The notes: generated from the sequence alone by a model not told the origin. 64,000 nt of DNA from Clostridia bacterium (GCA_017463865.1 JAFTOI010000035.1:1-64000), one strand, 5' to 3'. Shown: positions 33,295 to 41,856, counted from the first letter of the stretch. Numbers and translations are program-made.

Positions 33295-34392
33295 TCAGCC
33301 TAACTTCTCCCAGTCGCCGGGGTAGGCCTCGAGCGACGCCCGGATCGCGCGGAATTCGGGGGTGTCGCGGACGAAGTCGTAGCGCTTTTTCTCCATCGAA
33401 CGCAGCACCGCAGCAGCATTGTTCTCGGTGGAGGTGGTCGAGAAGCCTCCCTCCCGTCTGCCGCGCAGGACGAGTGAGGTGTTGACGAACTCCTCCTCGC
33501 CGCATTTGGCGAATTCCATAAAGCCGATGGCGTGCTCGGCCTCACGGCGGAGGTGCTCGAGCGCTTTTTTCGCGTCGCCACGGTCGGCATAGTAGTCGGC
33601 CAGCATATCCTCGGAATTTTGGAGGCGGGTGTGGTAGAAACCGAAATCGCCGTCGGCGAAGATGAGGTGATAGAGGGCGATGACCGTCTCGTTCACCTGC
33701 GCCAGCTCATCGCGGGTGTAACGCTTCTGTCCGCTATCATCGGCGACATTTTTGGTCATGCGTGCTGTCATGATGTTCAGTGCGCTGACGATAAGGCTCT
33801 GGCAATGGTCGATCTGCTTGTCACCCCGATAAACATGGGTGGCGATAACCTCGCGGCTGGTGTAAAGCGTGCCCAGCTCATCCAACAGCTGCTCTGCCCG
33901 TTCGTTGTTTTCGTCGCTGTAAATGAAGCAGAGCTTCTGGATGGCACTCTGGCGGAAGCCGATCTTGGTGCATTTTTCCAACATGCGCTCGCCGATGGCG
34001 ATGGCGGCGGCTTTGTGGTCGGTGTCGCTGCGCAGAGTATAGTGGTAGTGCAGCGCACAGTTCATCAGCCGATCACTGTCGGGGTACTTGGCCAGCCCCC
34101 GCTCAATGATGGCCAGCGCCTCTTCGGTGTAGCCGCGGTCACCGGAATGAGAAGCTTCCTCGATGATGGCGTCGATCTCGGCCGTCTTACGCTCGAGGTT
34201 GACCGAAAACAGCTCGTCGGCTGAGATGTCCAGCACCGAGCAGAGGGCGGGGATCAGGGTGATGTCGGGCATGGTCTTCTCGGTCTCCCACAGGCTGACC
34301 GCCGAGACGCTGACCCCCAGCAGCTCGGCCAGGTTCTCCTGCGTCATGTCCTTCGCGCGGCGGCGGGTACGGATGGTGTTGCCGATATTCAT
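33295..34392 (-). CDS. XRE family regulator with helical repeat domain
   Basis: A 365-residue protein with an N-terminal HTH of the XRE (Cro/CI) type at residues 3-62 (RAKDMTQENLAELLGVSVSAVSLWETEKTMPDI). A long helical region follows with TPR-like pairs (EEALAIIERGLAKYPDSDRLMNCAL and KKALEHLRREAEHAI). Such proteins respond to peptides or to unknown cues in Firmicutes. A perfect palindrome at 34419-34432 lies between its promoter -10 and the start codon, which suggests autoregulation. AGGAGA precedes the ATG. Confidence 0.85.
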   Translation of the reverse strand: MNIGNTIRTRRRAKDMTQENLAELLGVSVSAVSLWETEKTMPDITLIPALCSVLDISADELFSVNLERKTAEIDAIIEEASHSGDRGYTEEALAIIERGLAKYPDSDRLMNCALHYHYTLRSDTDHKAAAIAIGERMLEKCTKIGFRQSAIQKLCFIYSDENNERAEQLLDELGTLYTSREVIATHVYRGDKQIDHCQSLIVSALNIMTARMTKNVADDSGQKRYTRDELAQVNETVIALYHLIFADGDFGFYHTRLQNSEDMLADYYADRGDAKKALEHLRREAEHAIGFMEFAKCGEEEFVNTSLVLRGRREGGFSTTSTENNAAAVLRSMEKKRYDFVRDTPEFRAIRASLEAYPGDWEKLG

Positions 34393-34418
34393 GGTGTATC
34401 TCCTGTTCGGTTGAATTT

Positions 34419-34432
34419 CAAAAGCGCTTTTG
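34419..34432. promoter_or_regulatory. Perfect 14-bp palindrome, likely autoregulatory operator
   Basis: CAAAAGCGCTTTTG lies 26 bases before the XRE gene start and just downstream of its minus-strand TATAAT (34446-34441). The placement suggests binding of the XRE dimer. Confidence 0.5.
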
Positions 34433-34480
34433 TTGTCTCTATTATACCGAAGATCGGCGCAGAACACCAGAGAGCATTCT

Positions 34481-35314
34481 TCACAAAAAATTCGAGTGCC
34501 GCTCAAATTCCCTGTGCCGCTGGCGGTAGGCCCGCGGCGAGTCACCGTAGCGGCGGGTGAAGCACCGCGCGAAGTAGAGGGGGTCGGCAAAGCCGCACAG
34601 CCCCGCGATCTCGCCGATGCGCATGTCGGTACAGCGCAGCATGGTCTCGGCGTTGCCCAGGCGCAGCTCGTTGCGGTATTCGATCGGGCTCTGCCCGGCC
34701 CACTGGCGGAAGCACTGGTAGAAATAGGCCTCGCTGAGCCCGCAGAGGGCTGCGTATTTCTCAATCCGCTCGCTGCGGTTCCACTCACTGCGCAGGGCCT
34801 CGACGCCGAGGCGGATGGGGTAATAGGGCGCAGGCTGGCCCGATTCGGCGGCGTTGAGAGCATCGAGCAGGGTGAAAAGCTCGGCTTTGCGCTGCAGCAG
34901 GCCTCGCCGCTCGTACAGGCGCGCGAAGAAGGGCACGAACCGCCCGTCGGGTGCGCGGGTGAGGATCGTGACCGCGTCCCCAAGCCGCAGCGGCGCGCCG
35001 GCCTCGTCGGTCAGGCGCAGATTGACGGTGTAGGTGTCGATGCCGTTGGCCGTCCCGCCCTCGACGCTGACGCGATAGCAGAGCCCCTGCGGGATGTACA
35101 CGATATCCCCTATCTTCGCCGCCACCGGCTCCCCGCCGACGGGACAGAAGCTGACACGGATGTCGGTGCAGACGCAGAAGAGCGCACTGCACGGGCGCGG
35201 CGTTTCGGCATAAAGCGCGAAGCGCTTGCGGCTCACCCACGACTCGGCAAAGACCTCGATCCCGGCGATGTTCACCTCGGTCTCGCTCAGCGCGGCGAGC
35301 GTGATCTCGCGCAT
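34481..35314 (-). CDS. AraC family transcriptional regulator
   Basis: A 277-residue regulator. The N-terminal cupin sensor has IGDIVYIPQGLCYRVSVEGG and the C-terminal AraC HTH pair is at about 175-270 (LCGLSEAYFYQCFRQWAGQSPIEYR and LCGFADPLYFARCFTRRYGDSPRAYRQ). The start at 35314 is the second of two ATGs in frame. The AAAGGAGGG site is directly adjacent to the first (35320) and well spaced for the second. It follows the aldo/keto reductase gene by 18 bases and probably forms a unit with it. Confidence 0.85.
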   Translation of the reverse strand: MREITLAALSETEVNIAGIEVFAESWVSRKRFALYAETPRPCSALFCVCTDIRVSFCPVGGEPVAAKIGDIVYIPQGLCYRVSVEGGTANGIDTYTVNLRLTDEAGAPLRLGDAVTILTRAPDGRFVPFFARLYERRGLLQRKAELFTLLDALNAAESGQPAPYYPIRLGVEALRSEWNRSERIEKYAALCGLSEAYFYQCFRQWAGQSPIEYRNELRLGNAETMLRCTDMRIGEIAGLCGFADPLYFARCFTRRYGDSPRAYRQRHREFERHSNFL

Positions 35315-35332
35315 GGTCATCCCTCCTTTGCG

Positions 35333-36268
35333 TTACGCGCGGTTGAGCGCGTCCATTTCTTCATCGGTGAGGGTAAGGTCGACCCCGCGCAGGCTGTCGA
35401 GGAAGTGTTCGACCCTCGATGAGGCAAACAGCGGAATGACGCGCGGAAAGCCGGCGCAGCGGTGGAGATTGGTCATCCACGCTACGGCGAGCGCGCTGGC
35501 CGAGACGCCCTTCTCGGCGGCCATGCTGCGCAGGAAGGCGAGGCGGTCGCCGGCGATGAGGTCGGCAGGCAGGCGCTCGTCGGCGGCGTAGCCGCCCTTG
35601 GCGAGGCAGGAGTAGGCGACGAGGGGGATATTCTTGTCGGCAAGATAGCGCAGGCGCTCGCGGCCCGTGGGCTCGTTGAAGCGGGATTTTGGGGGGAGGT
35701 CGGCGCGGGGGTGGAGGTAGGTGAAGCGCTGCTGCATGACGGTGAAGGGGGTGCCGCCCTGCGCGGCGGCGGTGGCGTTCGCCTCGGCGAAGCGCCAGGT
35801 GTCGTAGTTGCTGCCGCCGAGATGGCGGACTTTGCCGGCGCGGACGAGGCGGTCAAAGGCGGCCATGGTCTCCTCGAGGGGGGTGTCGTAGTCGTCGGTG
35901 TGGGCGTAGTAGAGGTCGATGTAGTCGGTGCGCAGCTTGCGCAGGCTTTCGTTGACCCAGTGCTCGATCTGCGCGGCGCGCAGGCCTGCACCCTCGCCGT
36001 GGCGGTCGAAGCCGACCTTGGTGGCGAGGATGACGCGGTCGCGGCAGCGGCGCGCTGCCAACCACTCGCCCAGGGTTGTCTCGCTCTCGTCGCCGGTGCC
36101 GGCCCAGTGGGCGTAGTTGTTGGAGGTGTCGATGAAGCTGCCGCCGGCGTCGAGGAAGGCATCGAGGATAGCGAAGGCGGCGTCGCGGGGCGTCGTGGTG
36201 CCGAAGTTCATCGCGCCGAGGGCGGCGGGGGAGACGGTGAGGGTGTTGGGGAGGGTGATTTTGTTCAT
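35333..36268 (-). CDS. Aldo/keto reductase
   Basis: A 311-residue NADPH-dependent reductase of the AKR superfamily. The barrel shows GGSFIDTSNNYAHW (catalytic Asp and Tyr), the catalytic Lys in VILATKVGFDR, and YYAHTDD. The NADPH site comprises SNYDTWRF and VIPLFASSRVEHFLDSL. It probably interconverts a sugar aldehyde or ketone and its alcohol, or a related substrate. AGGAG precedes the ATG. It lies downstream of a full palindromic element and upstream of the AraC gene that may control it. Confidence 0.9.
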   Translation of the reverse strand: MNKITLPNTLTVSPAALGAMNFGTTTPRDAAFAILDAFLDAGGSFIDTSNNYAHWAGTGDESETTLGEWLAARRCRDRVILATKVGFDRHGEGAGLRAAQIEHWVNESLRKLRTDYIDLYYAHTDDYDTPLEETMAAFDRLVRAGKVRHLGGSNYDTWRFAEANATAAAQGGTPFTVMQQRFTYLHPRADLPPKSRFNEPTGRERLRYLADKNIPLVAYSCLAKGGYAADERLPADLIAGDRLAFLRSMAAEKGVSASALAVAWMTNLHRCAGFPRVIPLFASSRVEHFLDSLRGVDLTLTDEEMDALNRA

Positions 36269-36318
36269 GGGGGTATCTCCTTTGTGTATCTTCCTGGATT
36301 TCAGTTTCTGCGGAGCTT

Positions 36319-36560
36319 TTCGCGCTCCCGCGCGAGGAGGGGGCGGAAACCATCTCAGACGCCGAAGTCTTTCGCCCCCTCCACCCCCACCTTCCTTGGC
36401 TAATGCCGATGTTCTTCGTCAGCTGCATGTGGGAACCTTCGGCGCAGCCAAGGAGGTGGGGTGGGTGAGGAGGTCGCCGTCGGCGACCTCCGAGGGCGGG
36501 GAGGGAACTTCGGCGTCTGAGATGGTCCCTCCCCGCCCTACCGCGCGGGAGCGCGGAACG
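36319..36560. repeat. Large palindromic intergenic element, full copy
   Basis: About 242 bases arranged as mirror halves. The left half runs TTCGCGCTCCCGCGCG, CCATCTCAGACGCCGAAGT and CCTTCCTTGGCT. The right half runs AGCCAAGGAGG, AACTTCGGCGTCTGAGATGG and CGCGCGGGAGCGCGG. The centre differs from other copies. It lies between the aldo/keto reductase start and the glycyl-radical enzyme stop. The halves can fold into one long hairpin. It is related to 24325-24403 and 56112-56360. Confidence 0.85.
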
Positions 36561-36561
36561 A

Positions 36562-38784
36562 TCAGCGGAAACGCTCAATGATGTCATCTTGCAGCCGCTC
36601 GCAGATGTCGACGAACACGCCGCTGTAGCCGGTCACGCGGACGCGGATGTCGCGGTGCTGCTCGGGGGCCGCCTGCGCGGCGATGAGGTCGTCGGCCGAG
36701 ACGGCGGTGACCTGCGCGTGCAGGCCGCCGCGGTTGAAATAGACGGCCAGCAGGGCGGCGAAGAGCGCGCGGCCGGACTCGCCGGCAAACTGCTTCGGGT
36801 CGATGTCAAGGTTGAGTGCGCCCGAGAGATAGCCGTCGGCGGGGATGTGCAGCATGGCGTTGAACATGGCGGTCAGGCCGTTCGCGGCGGCGCCGTTGGC
36901 CGGGCGGGAGTTCTGCGAGAAGGGCGTCCCCGCGCGGCGGCCGTCGGGGGTTGCGCCGAAGGTCTCGCCATATTTGAGGTGCCAGGTGTCGCTCTGCATG
37001 CAGGGGACCAGGAAAAGCCCCATCTCGCGCAGGTAGGGCGCGTTCTTCTCGGCAGTCAGTTCAGCCGCGCGGCGGGCGAGGCGCTCGACGTGTGCGTTTG
37101 AAGCGGGATCGTCACTGCCGTAGCGCGGCACAGCGCGGATGCGGGCCAGCGTGGCCTCGTGGCCAACAAAATCGGCGTCGACGGCGGCCAGCAGCTCACG
37201 CAGGGTCAGGGCATGCTCGGTGAAGACAAGCCGGTCAATGACGGTGAAGCAGTCGGCCACAGTGCCGAACATCTGGAAGGGCATGAGATCAAACTTGTAC
37301 TTCGCCCCCGCCGCGAAGCACTCGCCCTGCTCGATCGAGCGGGGGAAGAAGCAGTCGCCGAAGGTGGCGACTGCGGCGGGACGCCGCTGGCGCACGGCGA
37401 TGTCGTGCGCGCAGTGGGCGAGCTTGCGGTCGATGAAGTCGGCCATCCGGGCAAAGAAGCCGTCGTAGATCTCGTCCATGGTGACCGTCTCTCGCCCGGC
37501 CAGCTCCCGCAGGACGAGCATCAGATCCTCCGGCCAGCTGTGGGGGGCGTTGGTGCGGAGGTAGGGGATGCAGAGGGCGCGGCGCTCATCGTCGTCGCGG
37601 TAGGCGAAGAAGTGCTTCGACTTCGGCCCGCCCTGCACCCATGCGCTGTCGGGGCCGGGCGTCGGCCAGTTGCAGCCGAAGTGCGCGTACTGCCGCGCGT
37701 CGGCCTCGGGGATGCCGAGCCGGGCGTAGGCGGCGAGCATATCCGCGTCGTTGTAGTACATCAGCGACGCGCTGGCGAGCGACTTTTCGGTAAACGTCCG
37801 CCACAGCGCGGGGTGATCGCGGTCAAGGCCGGGGGAATAGCGCACAACGACAACCGGGTTCTTGAAGGCCGGCTCGATGGCCTCGGCGAAGAGGTAGGTC
37901 AATTCGTTGACCGCATCCTTCCCGGCGTCGTCGGTGCCGGCGAGGAGCAAATACTGCGGCGCGTCGAAGTTGCAGATGCGTTCAAAGGTGGTGCTGTTCT
38001 GTGCGTCCCCGACCTGATGCTCGCCCCGGCCCATGATAAGGTTGTGCTTACAGTAGTAGTCGGCGATCCACGCCTTGGCCTCGTCGCGGGTGATCCGGCC
38101 GGCGGCCAGATCGGCTTTGTAGAGGGGCCAGAGCAGCTGATCCAGCCGCCCGACCGTCAGGGTTGGGTTGGGCGTGATGTAGGCGCAGTCGATGAGGGTG
38201 ATGATCCACAGCAGCTGCAGGGCCGAGCGGAAGTCACCCGGCCTCTCGGCGGCGCCCCGGCGCAATGCCTGTGCCGTCTCGCCGAGGCCTGCCGCCTCGG
38301 CGGCGTCGGCATAGCGCAGCATGTAGGCCGTGATGGTGTCGTAGATCTCGATCAGCGCGCGCAGAAAGGTGCATTTTTCGGGATCGGTCTGCCGGGTCAG
38401 CGATGTTTCGGCCTTTGCCCGCATGCCGGGCAGGCCTTCGGCGAGGACAAAGTTCCAGTCATAAGTGCAGTGTCCCGAGCCGAGGAAAACCCGCCCTTGC
38501 GGGCAGTCGGGATGCTTGCGGTAGGCCTGGAAAGCGGCCTCCTCCGCGTCGGTCAGCGCGCGGTCGACACAACGGCCGGCGATGCGGTCGTGCGGCTCGA
38601 CGGGGACTGAGACGCGGGCGAGCAGGGCCGCAAGAAAGCGGGCGAAGCGCAGCGGCTGGGGCAGCTCGCGCCCGGTGGATTTGGTCTCGTCGAGGATGGC
38701 GATGCGCTCGGCGCTGGTCGCGAAGAGGGGCTTGTCGGTCAGCGCCGCCTTGGCCTCGGCGATGCTTTGCTTGAGTCGTTCCAT
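36562..38784 (-). CDS. Glycyl-radical enzyme (pyruvate formate-lyase-like)
   Basis: A 740-residue oxygen-sensitive radical enzyme. The C-terminal glycyl-radical motif is RVTGYSG (Gly719), and the putative thiyl Cys is Cys371 in FGCNWPTPG. Most diol or choline relatives have Cys-x-Glu here and pyruvate formate-lyase has Cys-Cys; this protein has Cys-Asn-Trp, suggesting a different reaction. The length is that of the PFL family. It needs an S-adenosylmethionine radical activase, but none lies in the window. It follows the DMT transporter gene by 11 bases, so it is probably co-transcribed. The substrate is unknown. Confidence 0.85.
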   Translation of the reverse strand: MERLKQSIAEAKAALTDKPLFATSAERIAILDETKSTGRELPQPLRFARFLAALLARVSVPVEPHDRIAGRCVDRALTDAEEAAFQAYRKHPDCPQGRVFLGSGHCTYDWNFVLAEGLPGMRAKAETSLTRQTDPEKCTFLRALIEIYDTITAYMLRYADAAEAAGLGETAQALRRGAAERPGDFRSALQLLWIITLIDCAYITPNPTLTVGRLDQLLWPLYKADLAAGRITRDEAKAWIADYYCKHNLIMGRGEHQVGDAQNSTTFERICNFDAPQYLLLAGTDDAGKDAVNELTYLFAEAIEPAFKNPVVVVRYSPGLDRDHPALWRTFTEKSLASASLMYYNDADMLAAYARLGIPEADARQYAHFGCNWPTPGPDSAWVQGGPKSKHFFAYRDDDERRALCIPYLRTNAPHSWPEDLMLVLRELAGRETVTMDEIYDGFFARMADFIDRKLAHCAHDIAVRQRRPAAVATFGDCFFPRSIEQGECFAAGAKYKFDLMPFQMFGTVADCFTVIDRLVFTEHALTLRELLAAVDADFVGHEATLARIRAVPRYGSDDPASNAHVERLARRAAELTAEKNAPYLREMGLFLVPCMQSDTWHLKYGETFGATPDGRRAGTPFSQNSRPANGAAANGLTAMFNAMLHIPADGYLSGALNLDIDPKQFAGESGRALFAALLAVYFNRGGLHAQVTAVSADDLIAAQAAPEQHRDIRVRVTGYSGVFVDICERLQDDIIERFR

Positions 38785-38795
38785 GCAGACCTCCT

Positions 38796-39743
38796 TTAGA
38801 GTGCGTTCATGACGATGATGCCGCCGAGGGCCACGAGCGAGCCGAGGACGGTGCGGGGCGTGATGCGCTCGCCGAAGAAAATGGCGGAATAGAGGTTGAC
38901 GGTGATGAGACAGCCTCCTTTGAGGACGGGGTAGAGAATCTGCGCCGGCATGCCGAAGTCGCCCGTGGCGATGGTCTGGCAGTAGGAAGCGGCGAAGAGA
39001 CAGAAGGCCATGACGGCGATGTAGGGTAGGGGGTGGCGGAGCTTCTGCCAGAGGCTGCGCCCACAGCTGGCGGCCTCGCCGCCGGTGCGCCGTCGGGCGA
39101 GGATGCGCACGGCGAGGATGACAGCCAGCGCCAGCGTGGTAAAGAGATAGGTGTAGAAGTGGTAGACCGACTTTGAGACGGCAGTGCCGGTGAAATAATC
39201 GGTGCCGGGGGTGTAGAAATATTTGTACAGCTGCTGGGAGAAGGAGACCAGCCCCTCACCGGCCGAGGCGAAGATCAGCAGGACGATGCCGCCGGCGCTT
39301 CGCTTGGCCGACGCAGGCTTTGCGCCGCCGGCCAGCAGGGCGGTGGCGGCGAGGATGATGGCGAAGCCGATCATCTTGGGCAGTGAGATGGCCTCGCCGA
39401 AGAGGATGGCGCAGAGGACGGAGGGGAGCAGCGAGCCGATGGTCAGGGTGACGTCAACCAGTAACATGGTGTTCTGCTGTATGGCCAGCATCCAGCCGAC
39501 AAGAAAGGCGGCGTTGCTGAGCCCCCCAAGCAGAGCGATGGCGGCCATGCCCCAGTCGATACCCAGTGCCAGCTCGCCGGTCTCGAACGGGAGCAGGATG
39601 AAAGAGATGACGATGCAGAAGAACATGCGGACAAGGGTGAAAAGATAGGGATCGTCGGGGTGAGCGACGTCCATGCTCGTTTTTTTGCCGCAGTAGCCCT
39701 TGACGGTCAGAAACAGCAGTGCGAGCGCAACAAACCAATACAT
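38796..39743 (-). CDS. EamA/DMT family transporter
   Basis: A 315-residue membrane protein with about ten transmembrane segments in two EamA-like halves (GGLSNAAFLVGWMLAIQQNTMLLVDVTL and PVLKGGCLITVNLYSAIFFGERITP). DMT family members export or import small metabolites and drugs. The start at 39743 is an ATG with a GAGGT ribosome site; five upstream codons would use a GTG. It leads into the glycyl-radical enzyme gene, so it may transport its substrate or product. Confidence 0.82.
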   Translation of the reverse strand: MYWFVALALLFLTVKGYCGKKTSMDVAHPDDPYLFTLVRMFFCIVISFILLPFETGELALGIDWGMAAIALLGGLSNAAFLVGWMLAIQQNTMLLVDVTLTIGSLLPSVLCAILFGEAISLPKMIGFAIILAATALLAGGAKPASAKRSAGGIVLLIFASAGEGLVSFSQQLYKYFYTPGTDYFTGTAVSKSVYHFYTYLFTTLALAVILAVRILARRRTGGEAASCGRSLWQKLRHPLPYIAVMAFCLFAASYCQTIATGDFGMPAQILYPVLKGGCLITVNLYSAIFFGERITPRTVLGSLVALGGIIVMNAL

Positions 39744-39919
39744 AAGCAAATACCTCACAGGTGGATTGTCACCATTATAGCAAAAAAAGTCCCGCGCGGC
39801 AATGCACGATCACAAAAAAATATGGATTATTCTCTACTTTTTTATCATCCTGCCGCGATCAACGCAGGGGTACGCTGTCATACACGCAGAGAATTTTTGG
39901 CCCGAGGCACCGCGCCGAT

Positions 39920-39960
39920 AATCAATTTGTTCCGATCATACGCAATTTTATAAATTGATT
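39920..39960. repeat. Inverted repeat in 280-base intergenic region
   Basis: AATCAATTT (39920-39928) and AAATTGATT (39952-39960) form a 9-bp dyad separated by 23 bases, just upstream of the consensus promoter at 39974. It may be an operator. The rest of 39744-40039 shows no gene. Confidence 0.4.
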
Positions 39961-39973
39961 TTTCGTTAAAAAA

Positions 39974-40002
39974 TTGACTTTCCCTGCCGGATGTGCTATA
40001 AT
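39974..40002 (+). promoter_or_regulatory. Promoter of SDR gene
   Basis: TTGACT (39974-39979), a 17-base spacer and TATAAT (39997-40002) lie 38 bases before the ATG at 40040. Confidence 0.88.
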
Positions 40003-40039
40003 ATAGCCAAATCAAAATTCCACAAAGGAGTACATCAAA

Positions 40040-40849
40040 ATGGCAAATTCCTGGCTTAACCTCGAAAACAAAGTCGTCATCGTGACCGGCGCCGCCAGCG
40101 GCATCGGCTACGCGGTGGCAGAAGAATTCCTCGCCGACGGCGCAAAGGTCGTCGCCTGCGACCTCCGCGACGAGGCGCCCGTATTCGCCGGCGCCACCGC
40201 CGACAACTATCTCTACGTCAAGACCAACGTCACCTCGCACGCTGACGTGGCTGCCATGGTCAAGAAGACGGTCGACACCTTCGGCACCGTTGACGTTCTC
40301 GTCAACAACGCCGGTATCAACATCCCCCGCCTGCTGGTCGATGAGGCCGGCCAGTACGAGCTCGACGAGGCCGTCTGGGACAAGGTCATGAACGTCAACC
40401 TCAAGGGTCTCTTCTTCTGCTCGCAGGAGGCTGTCCGCGTCATGAAGGCCAAGGGCAGCGGCGTGGTCATCAACATGTCCTCCGAGTGCGGTCTGGAAGG
40501 CTCCGAGGGCCAGAGCGTCTACGCTGCCACCAAGGCCGGCGTCAACGCCCTCACCCGCTCCTGGGCAAAGGAGCTGGGCCGTCACGGCATCCGCGTGGTC
40601 GGCATTGCGCCCGGTATCCTCGAGGCTACCGGTCTGCGCACCATCTCCTACGAGACTGCGCTTGCCTATACCCGCGGTATCACGGTCGATCAGCTCCGCG
40701 CAGGCTACTCCAAGACCGGCACCACTCCCATGGGCCGCTCGGGCAAGCTGAGCGAGGTAGCATCGGCTGTTGCTTTCATGGCCAGCGACAAGGCCGGTTA
40801 TGTCGACGGCGTCACCCTCAATGTCGCCGGCGGCAAGACCAGAGGCTAA
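40040..40849 (+). CDS. SDR family oxidoreductase, sorbitol-6-P dehydrogenase-like
   Basis: A 269-residue short-chain dehydrogenase/reductase. It has the cofactor motif TGAASGIG (16-23), DVLVNNAG, the catalytic NMSSECG with Ser, and YAATK (Tyr, Lys). The C-terminal segment resembles sorbitol-6-phosphate 2-dehydrogenase-type members (ATGLRTISYETALAYTRGITVDQLRAGY). It probably interconverts a sugar alcohol (phosphate) and a ketose. AAAGGAG precedes the ATG. It is monocistronic with a strong promoter and a terminator. The exact substrate is not certain. Confidence 0.88.
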   Translation: MANSWLNLENKVVIVTGAASGIGYAVAEEFLADGAKVVACDLRDEAPVFAGATADNYLYVKTNVTSHADVAAMVKKTVDTFGTVDVLVNNAGINIPRLLVDEAGQYELDEAVWDKVMNVNLKGLFFCSQEAVRVMKAKGSGVVINMSSECGLEGSEGQSVYAATKAGVNALTRSWAKELGRHGIRVVGIAPGILEATGLRTISYETALAYTRGITVDQLRAGYSKTGTTPMGRSGKLSEVASAVAFMASDKAGYVDGVTLNVAGGKTRG

Positions 40850-40881
40850 GATCCGCATTTGCGGCAACCAATTCCCGCCTA

Positions 40882-40921
40882 AAAAGACCGCCCCCGAACC
40901 ACGGTTCGGGGGCGGTCTTTT
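40882..40921. terminator. Bidirectional terminator
   Basis: AAAAGACCGCCCCCGAACC, loop ac, GGTTCGGGGGCGGTCTTTT: a 19-bp perfect stem between the SDR gene and the minus-strand SGNH gene. Confidence 0.92.
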
Positions 40922-40938
40922 GGTCATATGCCGGATGC

Positions 40939-41478
40939 TCAGCGGCACAGAGACATCGCCTCCGCAAAGCCGATTGGCCATGTTCGCATGAATCGGTGCA
41001 GCAGCGTAAACAGATGCTGTGCGGGCGAATCGCTCATCAGTGCTTCGCGGACATCGAGATAGGTGCAGCCGGTCTCATCGGCGAGCTGCTGCAGGCGCGT
41101 GTTATATTTGTCCGCTCCGGGTGAATCGGAGAGGATCGAGAGAATATAGATCTTCGCTCCGCAGGCATTATGCAGACGGTAGAGCAGCCATTGATACGCC
41201 TCGGCAAAGGCATCCGGGGTGAGCTTCCCGTCGTTGAGCTCTGCATCCCCCATGCTGACAAAGATCCGACTTGGCCTGAGCTCCAGCACACAAGGCTCCA
41301 GTACCTCCAGCGCCTCACGGATCGTCAGGCCAGCCATGCTGCGGTTGTAGACCGGCAGCTCCGTGCCGAAATCCTGCGCCAGTTCGGCGAGGGGAAGCCG
41401 ACTGAGAAAGGTTGAACCGAAGAAAACGATACCGCCCGGACGGGCAATGGTGTTCATTTGACGGAATTGCTGCAGCAT
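40939..41478 (-). CDS. SGNH hydrolase-like protein, small
   Basis: A 179-residue protein that fits a compact GDSL/SGNH fold. Block I reads VFFGST (Ser22, in place of GDS), block II has NRSMAG (Asn45), and block III reads SMGDAELND. A clear C-terminal DxxH box is not visible; the nearest candidate is LLHRFM. It may be an esterase or an inactive relative. It overlaps the upstream PQ-loop gene by 25 bases, so translation is coupled. The substrate is unknown. Confidence 0.68.
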   Translation of the reverse strand: MLQQFRQMNTIARPGGIVFFGSTFLSRLPLAELAQDFGTELPVYNRSMAGLTIREALEVLEPCVLELRPSRIFVSMGDAELNDGKLTPDAFAEAYQWLLYRLHNACGAKIYILSILSDSPGADKYNTRLQQLADETGCTYLDVREALMSDSPAQHLFTLLHRFMRTWPIGFAEAMSLCR

Positions 41479-41789
41479 GTGGAGCCCCCCGCCTTTTCAA
41501 TAGATTGAATTTCCGCCCGGCGGTCAAGCCGACGGTTGAGAAAATAGACCGCGATGTTTGCGGCAACAATGATGAAATTGATCAGATACGCAATGAGGAC
41601 GTAGCTGACCGCCCCGCGCAGCAGCTTGGCAGCAATGCCGGCGATATAACCGACGCAAATGAGCAGGATAAACTGCAGAGACATATGTCTGGCCGAGCGG
41701 GCGCGGATATTTTTGATCAGCGAAATCGGCCAGGAAAGCCCAAAGCAGATCAGCATCGCCGCCTCAAGCAATTCGGGAATCTGGGACAT
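41454..41789 (-). CDS. Small PQ-loop/SemiSWEET-like membrane protein
   Basis: A 111-residue protein with three hydrophobic segments (AAMLICFGLSWPISLIKNI; FILLICVGYIAGIAAKLL; LIAYLINFIIVAANIAVYFLN). The first segment's SWPISLIKNIRARSARHMS resembles the PQ-loop turn of SemiSWEET sugar transporters, which act as dimers of three-helix subunits. AAAGGAGG precedes the ATG. The gene ends inside the start of the SGNH gene. It is divergent to the LysR gene, which may control it. Confidence 0.65.
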   Translation of the reverse strand: MSQIPELLEAAMLICFGLSWPISLIKNIRARSARHMSLQFILLICVGYIAGIAAKLLRGAVSYVLIAYLINFIIVAANIAVYFLNRRLDRRAEIQSIEKAGGSTCCSNSVK

Positions 41790-41827
41790 GGGTGGATACC
41801 TCCTTTTTCTTTGTTGTTATTATACCA

Positions 41828-41856
41828 TTGACAAATGCTAATGTCTAATATATAAT
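41828..41856 (+). promoter_or_regulatory. Perfect consensus promoter of lysR-type gene
   Basis: TTGACA (41828-41833), a 17-base spacer and TATAAT (41851-41856). The divergent PQ-loop gene reads out of the same 108-base spacer, which also holds a minus-strand TATAAT. Confidence 0.88.
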
